Shown piece after piece: positions 9,645 through 17,669 of a stretch of DNA of 53,986 nt (position 1 is the stretch's first letter; each line of letters begins with the position of its first letter). Position numbers and translations under genes: made by a program. The DNA comes from Oscillospiraceae bacterium (GTDB lineage Bacteria > Bacillota > Clostridia > UBA1381 > UBA9506), in the NCBI GenBank assembly GCA_015068615.1, contig SVKE01000002.1, forward strand, positions 1-53,986, read 5' to 3'. The notes below the pieces were generated by a model, which was given only the letters and a program-made list of their open reading frames with translations, did not search any database and was not told the DNA's origin.

Positions 9645-9875
9645 TTAGCCCTTGATGAACGGCTCCATCTCTGTAACGAATGCATCAGCATTGTCAGAAT
9701 GAACCTCAACCTTGATGGGCTTAGATAAATCCAGGCTGAAAATGCCCATAATGGATTTTGCATCCACCACGTAACGACCGGAGGTTAAATCAACGTCAAA
9801 ATTGTACTTATTTACGATGTTAACAAAGTTTTTCACATCGTTGATTGAGCTAAGCATGATATCAAATGTTTTCAT
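9645..9875 (-). CDS. HPr-like (HPr/Crh fold) protein lacking the phosphorylatable His
   Basis: 76 aa; DAKSIMGIFSLDLS aligns with the Ser46 region of HPr, but there is no HARPA active-site motif. Confidence 0.75.
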   Translation of the reverse strand: MKTFDIMLSSINDVKNFVNIVNKYNFDVDLTSGRYVVDAKSIMGIFSLDLSKPIKVEVHSDNADAFVTEMEPFIKG

Positions 9876-10045
9876 GAGTGAGTCCTCCCTCTAAAATTTA
9901 ATTTTATTTCATAATTATCATACACCTAAAATGGCTGTACGTCAAGTAAAAAAGAAGATTTTAACAATTTTTTTACTATTTTACCATAAACACAATGAAT
10001 AAATCGTTAAAAATTTATAAGGAGGCAGGCACGTGTGCAAAAAGG

Positions 10046-10074
10046 TTGACAAAGAAACGAAAGTGATATATAAT
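10046..10074 (+). promoter_or_regulatory. Sigma-A promoter for deoR-family/kinase operon
   Basis: TTGACA (10046-10051), 17 nt, TATAAT (10069-10074). Confidence 0.8.
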
Positions 10075-10196
10075 ACAATCGAAAGATAAACGTCTTTTGA
10101 AAACAAGGAAAATGAAAGGAAAACTTTTGTTTTTCTGACAATACCGGCCGAAAATGGGTCTCGAGGTGCATTTGAGGCGGCAAAGGAGGGTGCTGT

Positions 10197-10976
10197 TTGG
10201 ATATACATATTGATGAGCGAAAAGAGAAAATACTAGCAATGTTGACCAGAGAGGGTAAGGTTAAGGTCAGTGAGCTCAGCCGCCTTTTTAATATTTCGGA
10301 GGTTACCGTGCGGATGGATTTGGCAGACCTTGAGCAAAAGGGTTTGCTCTCCCGCGTACATGGTGGTGCAGTCAGCTCCTACCGACCGTATTATAATATG
10401 AGCATGAGTCAGCGTTCCTCGGCCAACGAAGCTGAAAAAAAGGCCATTGCTGCCTATATTCAGGGAACGGTGCATGACAGCGACACCATTATGATGAATG
10501 CCGGCAGTACCACCTTATTTGTGCTACGCATGCTGGCTCAGCATAAGGATATTAAAATTGTGACAAATTCTATTGCCATCGCCTTAGAGGCCTCTAATAA
10601 TCGTAATTTCCATGTGGTGCTTTTAGGTGGCTCGGTGAATACGAAGTATCAGTTTACCTATGGGACGGATGCGCTCCGTCAGCTTTCGACCTATCACGCA
10701 GATAAGCTGATTATATCTGTAGACGGTGTGGATGCAGAGGCCGGGCTTTCGACCTACTATCAGCAGGAGGCAGAAATCTGCCGGACGATGATGCAGCGGG
10801 CTGATGTACGGATTGTGGCTGCGGATTATACCAAGATGGGCCGCGTGGCTTTTGCACAAATTGCCTCGGTGGATGCGGTGGATGATATTATTACCAATGC
10901 AAAAATAGATGCAGAAATAGAAAACACATTAAAAAAAGCACAGGCAAATTTGATTTTTGCGGACGATAAACGATAA
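10197..10976 (+). CDS. DeoR-family transcriptional regulator
   Basis: ERKEKILAMLTREGKVKVSELSRLFNISEVTVRMDLADLEQKGLLSRVHGGAV; TTG start with AAAGGAGGG SD. Confidence 0.92.
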   Translation: MDIHIDERKEKILAMLTREGKVKVSELSRLFNISEVTVRMDLADLEQKGLLSRVHGGAVSSYRPYYNMSMSQRSSANEAEKKAIAAYIQGTVHDSDTIMMNAGSTTLFVLRMLAQHKDIKIVTNSIAIALEASNNRNFHVVLLGGSVNTKYQFTYGTDALRQLSTYHADKLIISVDGVDAEAGLSTYYQQEAEICRTMMQRADVRIVAADYTKMGRVAFAQIASVDAVDDIITNAKIDAEIENTLKKAQANLIFADDKR

Positions 10977-11091
10977 CCTATTTATAAAGTGGCGTGCATA
11001 TGAGTATGGAACGACGAGGATTGTCCGGTATCGGCATGCGTATAATCACAAGTATTATGTATCGCTATCCGAAAAAAAGAAGGAGGTCAAC

Positions 11092-12492
11092 ATGAATTTT
11101 TTAGGCGTAGATGTGGGAACCACATCCATGAAGGCTGCGGTATTCAGCAAGACAGGTGAGGAGCTTGCCTCGACCACCTTAGACTACACCCTGCGTCAGG
11201 AGGGGAATGTGGTTGAGTTTGATGCAGAGTCCTATTGGACGCTTTTAAAACAGGCAATCAAGGACGTGACAAAGGGCATTGAGGTGACGACGATGAGCGT
11301 TGATACCCAATGTGAAACCCTGATTTTAACCGATGCGGCCGGTAATCCTGTGCGCGATGCCATTGTCTGGCTGGATAACCGTGCCGAAGAGCAGGCCAAG
11401 AAAATTGAGGCGCATTTCGGTGAAAAAAAGGTCTATGAGGTGACAGGACAGCCGGAGATTACAGCGACATGGCCGGCCTGTAAGCTTTTATGGGTGAAGG
11501 AAAATGAGCCGGAGATTTGGGCAAAGACAGAGAAGATTTTCCTTTTGGAGGACTATCTGCTTTACAAAATGACGGGTGAATTTGTGACGGAAAAAACTCT
11601 ACAATCCTCTACGATTTATCTGGATATTCACGCAGGCGACTGGTGGCAGGAAATGCTTGATTACATTGGCGTGCGGCCGGAACAGCTGCCGGCTTTAAAG
11701 GAAAGTGCAGAGAAGGTGGGCACCTATCAGGGTATGACCGTGGTGACAGGCGCCATGGACCAGGTGGCCGGTGCGATTGGCGCCGGCGTAGTAAAGAAGG
11801 GCATCATGAGCGAAATGACAGGTACGACTATGGTGCTGTTTGTGCCGACGGACGAGGAGCCGGCCTATGACCCTGCCAGCAAAATTCCCCTGCATTATAA
11901 TTATGATGGCGGTTTTGTTAGACTGCTTTGGACCAGCACTGCCGGCATGAGCTTAAAGTGGTTTAAGAACAGCTTTTGCGAGATGAATGACTTTAAGGAA
12001 TTAGATGAGCTGGCTGCCAGTGTGCCGCCGGGCAGCGACGGTCTCGTTATGTTGCCGCACCTTTGCGGCTCGACCATGCCGCGTTACAATCCCGATGCAA
12101 GGGGTGCCTTTTATGGTATCACTCTGCAGCATACCCGCGGCCATTTTGTGCGCAGCATTTTAGAGGCAGTTTCCTGCATGTTAAAGAGTAATTTAGATTA
12201 TATCGGCATGGAGATTGACGAAATACGCCTGATGGGTGGCGGCGCCAAGAGCCCGCTGTGGTGCCAGATTAAGGCAGATATGACCGGCATCCGTTTGGTT
12301 ACGCTGAAAAATACGGAAACGGCCTGTCTGGGCTCGGCGATTTTAGCCGGTGTGGGCATAGGGGCGTATCACTCTGTGGAGGAGGCTTGTGCGCAACTGG
12401 TTAAAACCGACAAGCTATATGAGCCACAGGGCGTGGACTATAGCGCTACCTATAAGGCATATACGGAGTTGGATGATAAGCTGCATGGGTAA
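11092..12492 (+). CDS. FGGY-family carbohydrate kinase (xylulokinase-like)
   Basis: LGVDVGTTSMKAAVF, DTQCETLILTD, WLDNRAEEQ, TGAMDQVAGAIGAGVV, LMGGGAKSPLWCQIKADMTG; SD AAGGAGGTC before ATG 11092. Confidence 0.88.
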   Translation: MNFLGVDVGTTSMKAAVFSKTGEELASTTLDYTLRQEGNVVEFDAESYWTLLKQAIKDVTKGIEVTTMSVDTQCETLILTDAAGNPVRDAIVWLDNRAEEQAKKIEAHFGEKKVYEVTGQPEITATWPACKLLWVKENEPEIWAKTEKIFLLEDYLLYKMTGEFVTEKTLQSSTIYLDIHAGDWWQEMLDYIGVRPEQLPALKESAEKVGTYQGMTVVTGAMDQVAGAIGAGVVKKGIMSEMTGTTMVLFVPTDEEPAYDPASKIPLHYNYDGGFVRLLWTSTAGMSLKWFKNSFCEMNDFKELDELAASVPPGSDGLVMLPHLCGSTMPRYNPDARGAFYGITLQHTRGHFVRSILEAVSCMLKSNLDYIGMEIDEIRLMGGGAKSPLWCQIKADMTGIRLVTLKNTETACLGSAILAGVGIGAYHSVEEACAQLVKTDKLYEPQGVDYSATYKAYTELDDKLHG

Positions 12493-12578
12493 ACCGTGAT
12501 GCATCGCAGGCATGATGGTGCCTTTGTTGCCGGCGGCACATGAGCCATGAGAGCCGCCGATTCAAGAGAGTAGGGGGA

Positions 12579-13544
12579 TTATAGCTCTGACAATGGGTTA
12601 CTGTCTGCAGCCTTTCGGAGCTGTTCATTGTCTAGGTGTGTGTAAATCTGGGTGGTCGATAAATCCGTATGGCCTAAAATCTCCTGCAGCACGCGCACAT
12701 CTACATGGCCGTACTGATACATGAGGGTTGCCGCTGTGTGACGCAATTTATGTACGGAATACTTGGTGTCATCAAGTCCGGCGGCTTTTAGATGCTTTTT
12801 AATGATATGCTGAACCGTCTGGTTGCTGATTCTGCGCTTATTACGGCTGATAAATAGCGCATTCTGGTGCGGCGCCTTAATCCCTTCGTGCGGTCGCTCG
12901 TTTTTTATATAATCATCAAGAGCCTTCATACAAGCCTGATTCAGATAAATGACGCGTTCCTTGTTGCCTTTACCGATTACCGTAAGCTTTTCTTCTTTAA
13001 TGTCACGCAGATTGATCCCGACAAGCTCGGAAAGACGCATACCGCAGTTTAAAAAAAGCGTAATAATAGCATAGTCACGATAATGGTTATTGCCCTCAAT
13101 GTTTTCTAAAAGAGCGCGGCTTTCATCTAAAGAAAGATATTTAGGCAGAGATTTAGGAATTTTGGGAGAGTCCAAATCCCGTGCCGGGTTATCATCAATG
13201 AGCTTGGCTTTTACGTGTAGATATTTAAAAAAAGAACGGAGAGCTGCCACCTTCCGTGCACGGGAGTTGGCATTATTCAGCCTCTCAGAGGACGTGTATG
13301 ATAAAAATTCATACAAATCATGCAAGGTAATACCGGCAATGAAATCAATATCAATTTCGGCAATAGAAATTTCTTCAAAGTCATCCAAGGAAGCTTGACC
13401 ACGCAGAACCTTCATATAACGAAGAAAGGTGCGCAGGTCGAAGAAATATTCCTTAACGGTGTTTTTAGATTTACCTCGAATGGCTTCCATATATGTAATA
13501 AAGTCTTTAAGGAAATACGGCACGTCTTGATACGCTTGTAGCAT
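12579..13544 (-). CDS. XerC/XerD-type tyrosine recombinase
   Basis: Complete catalytic set: GMRLSEL (R), GKGNKERVI (K), HKLRHTAA (H..R), LGHTDLSTTQIYTH (H..Y); SAM-like N-terminal domain. Confidence 0.92.
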   Translation of the reverse strand: MLQAYQDVPYFLKDFITYMEAIRGKSKNTVKEYFFDLRTFLRYMKVLRGQASLDDFEEISIAEIDIDFIAGITLHDLYEFLSYTSSERLNNANSRARKVAALRSFFKYLHVKAKLIDDNPARDLDSPKIPKSLPKYLSLDESRALLENIEGNNHYRDYAIITLFLNCGMRLSELVGINLRDIKEEKLTVIGKGNKERVIYLNQACMKALDDYIKNERPHEGIKAPHQNALFISRNKRRISNQTVQHIIKKHLKAAGLDDTKYSVHKLRHTAATLMYQYGHVDVRVLQEILGHTDLSTTQIYTHLDNEQLRKAADSNPLSEL

Positions 13545-13559
13545 TTTTCTCCTCCTCCG

Positions 13560-13589
13560 AATTATACAAAATTCTTATTTTGTATAATT
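13560..13589. promoter_or_regulatory. 30-bp near-perfect palindrome in the leader of the recombinase gene (operator, RNA hairpin or recombination site)
   Basis: AATTATACAAAAT-TCTT-ATTTTGTATAATT, 13-bp perfect arms. Confidence 0.8.
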
Positions 13590-13601
13590 GTGTATATTGA
13601 A

Positions 13602-13630
13602 ATTATATCATTTGTATTTGCGTTTGTCAA
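13602..13630 (-). promoter_or_regulatory. Sigma-A promoter for the recombinase gene
   Basis: Minus strand TTGACA (13630-13625), 17 nt, TATAAT (13607-13602). Confidence 0.85.
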
Positions 13631-13684
13631 GCAAATCTTGTAAAATTCTCCGTTCTACCCTATAGCACGACGCTTCTGCTTGTG

Positions 13685-13714
13685 TATAAAAAAGCAAATG
13701 GCTTCTTTTTTATA
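13685..13714. terminator. Bidirectional terminator-like hairpin
   Basis: TATAAAAAAG-CAAATGGCTT-CTTTTTTATA. Confidence 0.45.
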
Positions 13715-13795
13715 TATGTCTTTGGCATTTACGCATACGTATACATACACGCTGATGCATTTATGTTTTATTATTTTTACTTATATAATATAAAA

Positions 13796-13853
13796 AACGA
13801 TGCCACAGAAATTTATTAAATGATGCAACCCACAATCAAAGAATTTCTGTGGC
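13796..13853 (-). terminator. Inverted repeat followed by T-run on the minus strand
   Basis: Minus: GCCACAGAAATT-28 nt-AATTTCTGTGGC-ATCG-TTTTTT. Confidence 0.45.
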
Positions 13854-14065
13854 CGTACAAGAAGCGTTATGACAGACAATTATTCTGTATATAAAAACAT
13901 TTAGTTTTTTACACAACAATTCTCATATGATTTATGAACTGACCCTAATTGGTATAAACCGGCAGATACCATTCATTTAAAAACTCATTTACGGCTTCTC
14001 TGTTTTGACGACATTATTTCATCGATTCTTCTTTTCCGCTGCATTTCCTTTATGCCTTTCCTCGC

Positions 14066-14114
14066 TTTTAAAGAAAAAATCCTCCCCTATTTTCGAACAA
14101 ATGTTCAGGAAGGA
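14066..14114 (-). terminator. Terminator downstream of the ribU-like gene, with an SOS-box-like palindrome in its loop
   Basis: Minus: AGAAAAATCCTTCC-TGAACATTTGTTCGAAAATAG-GGGAGGATTTTTTCTT. Confidence 0.7.
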
Positions 14115-14164
14115 TTTTTCTATGATTTTTGTCCCTATGACTGCAAATGGATTTTTTATACACA

Positions 14165-14722
14165 TTAAATGGATTTGTCCTTTTTGATAAAGCGCTCTAC
14201 TCCGCTTTTGCTGATTAAAGCAGCAAGGAGCGAGTTAGACAACCATTTAACAAGATTTAAGGGCAAGGCGCCCGCCAGAATGTAATATTCTGTTGCAATT
14301 CCCTGCGGAAACATGCCAATCTGCTTGTAAAGCGGCACCACTGCAACGAAATTCAATATACATGCAACCACCGTTAGGCCGAATGCAACCACAATCATTT
14401 TAAGCAGGAGCTTCCAGCTTTTAGAACGTAGGAAAAAGCAATAGATAAAAGCAAACAGAACGCCCAGAACAAAGTTAAAGGCTGTGCCTACTCCGGCGCT
14501 TGCCGTTCCCGTTAAAAACAGGGCGATAAGTGAGCGGATGCCTTCTGCGCAAACTGCGGGCACGAAACCAAGGAGCACAGCAGAGAGGATAATCGGCACC
14601 TCTGCAAAATCAAGCTTCAAAAAAGGAAAGGCCGGAATAATTGGAATTTCAAAATAAGAAAGTAATACGCTGAGCGCTGCAAAAAGCGCTGTGAATGTCA
14701 TAAATCTAATGTTTTTTTTCAT
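14165..14722 (-). CDS. ribU: ECF transporter S component, riboflavin (RibU-like)
   Basis: Multi-TM protein, FPFLKLDFAEVPIILSAVLLGFVPAV, directly downstream of an FMN riboswitch. Confidence 0.88.
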   Translation of the reverse strand: MKKNIRFMTFTALFAALSVLLSYFEIPIIPAFPFLKLDFAEVPIILSAVLLGFVPAVCAEGIRSLIALFLTGTASAGVGTAFNFVLGVLFAFIYCFFLRSKSWKLLLKMIVVAFGLTVVACILNFVAVVPLYKQIGMFPQGIATEYYILAGALPLNLVKWLSNSLLAALISKSGVERFIKKDKSI

Positions 14723-14805
14723 GTGGAAAGACTCCCTTTATTTTTTTATTTGCATAGATGGCTTTCGTCACACAAAAATCAAGACAGCAAATAAAAAAAT
14801 GAAAC

Positions 14806-14935
14806 CTTCTTTCATCCAGACTTGCTTTCGCTCACTGTCGGCTTTGGAATCACACCAAAATCGGCCTGTTTACAGGCTCGCGGGCTCAGAAAAATTTCTA
14901 TTACCGCCGGTCGGGATTTCCACCCTGCCCTGAAG
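14806..14935 (-). ncRNA. FMN riboswitch (RFN element)
   Basis: Minus: TCTTCAGGGCAGGGTGGAAATCCCGACCGGCGGTAAT...GAGCCCGCGAGCC...GATTTTGGTGTGATTCCAAAGCCGACAGTGAGC...AGTCTGGATGAAAGAAGG. Confidence 0.97.
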
Positions 14936-14966
14936 ATTGTTACTATGAAACTTTCTACACATAATT

Positions 14967-14995
14967 ATTATATAACATATGCTACCGGATTGCAA
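14967..14995 (-). promoter_or_regulatory. Sigma-A promoter for the FMN riboswitch-ribU transcript
   Basis: Minus: TTGCAA (14995-14990), 17 nt, TATAAT (14972-14967). Confidence 0.75.
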
Positions 14996-15090
14996 GCATA
15001 TTTTTCTTGTATTTACCATTATTTTATGATACAATGTTACAAACGAGCCTTATAATCATTAGGGTTTAATACCTGAAGGAGTGAAAGGAC

Positions 15091-16617
15091 ATGAAAAAAA
15101 AGATTTTTGCCTTGGTTATGGCAACGATGTTTCTTCTGCTCTCAACAGTCGCCGTGGGAGCTGAATCCGAGCAGACCACATATCTCGTAGTGGATAAGCC
15201 CATTACCGTGACCTATAATGGTGACGCTATTGTTTTCCCTGACGCGCTGCCCCTTATAGAGGCCGAAAGAACGCTAGTTCCCATCCGCGCTATTTTAGAA
15301 CGTGCTGAGTTGACCGTGAATTTTGATGCTGAGTCCCGCTTGGTCACCGCTGAAAAGGACGGCCTCTTGATTTCTATGCCCATTGACAGCGCTGAGGCTA
15401 CTGTTTTTGCGGGTGATACCTCCAAGACTGTGACCTTAGAGGCCCCGGCAACCATCATTGATGACAGAACCTATGTGCCGATTCGCTTCATAGCAGAAAG
15501 CCTTGGCGCCAAGGTGAACTGGAATCCAAACGGCCGTGAGGTTGTTATTATTGACATTGCCGAATGGAAGGCTGAAATTGCCGAAAATTCAGAATTTTTC
15601 TCTATGCTGCTGGATACACCTCTTGCCCAGTCACCTCAAGCCGGCGATACCACTGGGAGCTATAACATTTCCGTCACAATGAAAAACGACTTGGTGCCCC
15701 GTTATAAAAACACTATTGATATCTCTATTGATTTTACTGCTACAGAGGTTTTTGATGGTGCAAATACCGGCTCTAACCTCATATTGGAGGCCGATTTAAG
15801 AGATCTGGCTTCCCTTCCTGCCGAGGACGAGGAAGAACTTGCTATGATGGATGTGTATGCCAAGAAGCACCGCATTGATCTTGACATGGTGGTGGACGAG
15901 GACTGGAACCTGTATCTAAAGAGCAAGGCCATTGTGCAAATTCTGCGCGATTCCGGTCAGGAACGAATTGCCGATAATATCGGAGATAAATACGTGAAGC
16001 TTTCTCTACGTGATGTGCTTGGTGCCCTTCTCCATCTGCAGGTCGATTTTGAAGAGCTAATTGCCAAATCTAACACCTTGGGTGAACTTCTTGAAAACTT
16101 AATCATAGAGGATGATATGCTCTACAGTCAAAGCGTGTATCTGATTGATTCTTATATCTCTCAGTATATCAGCATTTACAGCAACGATTTCTTTACAAAA
16201 ACCGAAAAGAAAGACGGTTCTGTGCACTGGAGCTATGCGCTGGACAGTGATGCATATTTGAACATGGTGCTTGATATGAGTCTTAAAGATGTAGCAAAAG
16301 AAGAGGCTGAAGCCGTCAGGGAAGCCTTGCAGGAAACGCTTGAGGGCATGGATATGACGCTGCACATGGATTATGTGATGAAGGATGGTATAGCGACTCG
16401 GGCAGAGGCTGTTATGAGCAATACCACAATCGCAGCCAATAGCATACATCCCGAGGAAACCACCGAAACCAAGCTGGATATGCAGGTGTCGACTGCAGTT
16501 AGACCATTTGATAAAAGAATGGATAAAAAGGTCGGCATTCCTACAAAATTTGTTGAGTTGGATGAAATCCTTGGTTTTCCTTTGGCTGAATATTTCAATC
16601 TTTTGTTAATCGGCTAA
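15091..16617 (+). CDS. Secreted protein with N-terminal stalk domain(s) (copper amine oxidase N-terminal-like) and an uncharacterised C-terminal domain
   Basis: Signal peptide; ERTLVPIRAILERAELTVNF and DRTYVPIRFIAESLGAKVNWN repeats; C-terminal ~330 aa not recognised. Confidence 0.8.
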   Translation: MKKKIFALVMATMFLLLSTVAVGAESEQTTYLVVDKPITVTYNGDAIVFPDALPLIEAERTLVPIRAILERAELTVNFDAESRLVTAEKDGLLISMPIDSAEATVFAGDTSKTVTLEAPATIIDDRTYVPIRFIAESLGAKVNWNPNGREVVIIDIAEWKAEIAENSEFFSMLLDTPLAQSPQAGDTTGSYNISVTMKNDLVPRYKNTIDISIDFTATEVFDGANTGSNLILEADLRDLASLPAEDEEELAMMDVYAKKHRIDLDMVVDEDWNLYLKSKAIVQILRDSGQERIADNIGDKYVKLSLRDVLGALLHLQVDFEELIAKSNTLGELLENLIIEDDMLYSQSVYLIDSYISQYISIYSNDFFTKTEKKDGSVHWSYALDSDAYLNMVLDMSLKDVAKEEAEAVREALQETLEGMDMTLHMDYVMKDGIATRAEAVMSNTTIAANSIHPEETTETKLDMQVSTAVRPFDKRMDKKVGIPTKFVELDEILGFPLAEYFNLLLIG

Positions 16618-16630
16618 AGCCTGGAGATAC

Positions 16631-16690
16631 AAAAAAGGCTGCTACAATCTACCCTGCCCTTTGGGTTTGCGTTTTGTAGCAGCCTTTTTT
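16631..16690. terminator. Bidirectional terminator between convergent genes
   Basis: AAAAAAGGCTGCTACAA ... TTTGTAGCAGCCTTTTTTT. Confidence 0.9.
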
Positions 16691-16692
16691 TG

Positions 16693-17535
16693 TTACAGAT
16701 AAAAGTCGTGATTTTGTATGGTTGTATAATAGGGTCTGTTCTTAATAATCCAATTGCTTTGCGCCGTTTTCGGATTTAAAAAGAAAAGACAATTCCCTAC
16801 CTTCTCTTCACCCGCCAGAGCACGCTTGGCGGCAATCACGCTGTCGCCATAGGGCCTTTGGTAAATGGAGCCATCTAAAATCGGAGAAAACTGCACGCCG
16901 TTTGCTCTATCAAAAATAACGCCGTAAATGGTATCGGGATATTCTCTACTTTTCACGCGGTTCAGCACCACATTTCCCACGGCAATTTTGCCATCCATGG
17001 GCTCACCTCTGCTTTCAGCATGAATAATTTTTGAAAGCCAGTAAATTTCATCGTCGGTGTAGCTTCTTGTGGCGATGAGCTCCTGGGGCACTGTCACCCC
17101 ACCCTTTTTAATATCCACCGTATAGGTATCAAAAATCCAGTCAACCACGCAGGAAAGCTCCTCGGCCACAAAACGAACAGGTACATACACGCGATCATTA
17201 ACCAGCTTGCTTCCGCCGTTTATGTTTACTGCCTTTCCATTTACATAGGCAATGCTTTTGTTTTTAGGAAGTATAATTGTTTTTCCCTCCTGCACGATGG
17301 TGGCCTCGGCCTTTTTATCATCCCAGCTGACGCTTTCTGCCCCTAAGGCCTCGCTGACAAAACGTATGGGTACATAGGTTGTGCCGCGATATAAAAAGGG
17401 CTCGCTGTCGGTTTTAATCAAGGTCTGATTCACAGTCATGGTAATCGGCGTATCAAAATTGACCTCTGCCGAAACAGGTGCTACCGGCAAGCTTAAGGCA
17501 AGTAGCAGGCTGAATATAATTGATTTTAACTTCAT
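16693..17535 (-). CDS. Cell wall hydrolase, SleB-like (Hydrolase_2), with N-terminal stalk domains
   Basis: TYVPIRFVSEALGAESVSW and RVYVPVRFVAEELSC; IHAESRGEPMDGKIAVGNVVLNRVKSREYPDTIYGVIFD...QFSP; start at MKLKSIIFSLLLALSLP. Confidence 0.88.
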   Translation of the reverse strand: MKLKSIIFSLLLALSLPVAPVSAEVNFDTPITMTVNQTLIKTDSEPFLYRGTTYVPIRFVSEALGAESVSWDDKKAEATIVQEGKTIILPKNKSIAYVNGKAVNINGGSKLVNDRVYVPVRFVAEELSCVVDWIFDTYTVDIKKGGVTVPQELIATRSYTDDEIYWLSKIIHAESRGEPMDGKIAVGNVVLNRVKSREYPDTIYGVIFDRANGVQFSPILDGSIYQRPYGDSVIAAKRALAGEEKVGNCLFFLNPKTAQSNWIIKNRPYYTTIQNHDFYL

Positions 17536-17608
17536 CCTTCTCTCCTCCGGTTCTTTGTTTTTCAACAGCAATTCACAGGCTTTGCGCCCTTGCTTAAAAT
17601 CATAACAT

Positions 17609-17642
17609 AAAAAAACCAGAGATTGCAAGCGCAAATCTCTGG
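17609..17642 (-). terminator. Terminator after argB
   Basis: Minus: CCAGAGATTTGC-GCTT-GCAATCTCTGGTTTTTTT. Confidence 0.8.
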
Positions 17643-17669
17643 AAATTATGTAAACTAATTATGAATGGC

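Noticed and set aside
10077-10196. Possible long regulatory leader before the DeoR gene, including AAAGA-TAAACG-TCTTT
   Set aside because: The hairpin is weak and no known riboswitch or leader motif was recognised.
13948-14000. Minus-strand reading frame fragment REAVNEFLNEWYLPVYTN*, resembling a gene remnant
   Set aside because: Too short, with in-frame stops just upstream and no recognisable family.
14005-14187. 60-aa hydrophobic plus-strand ORF ending MIFVPMTANGFFIHIKWICPF, with an AGGAAGG near an internal ATG and an SOS-like box upstream (toxin-like idea)
   Set aside because: It overlaps the ribU terminator and the antisense 3' end of ribU; the apparent SD is part of the terminator stem and no promoter is convincing.
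17645-17655. TTATGTAAACT, identical to the remembered XerD arm of B. subtilis dif
   Set aside because: The preceding 17 bases (GCGCAAATCTCTGGAAA) do not form a XerC arm plus spacer, and the site lies between argB and its terminator; likely chance in AT-rich DNA.
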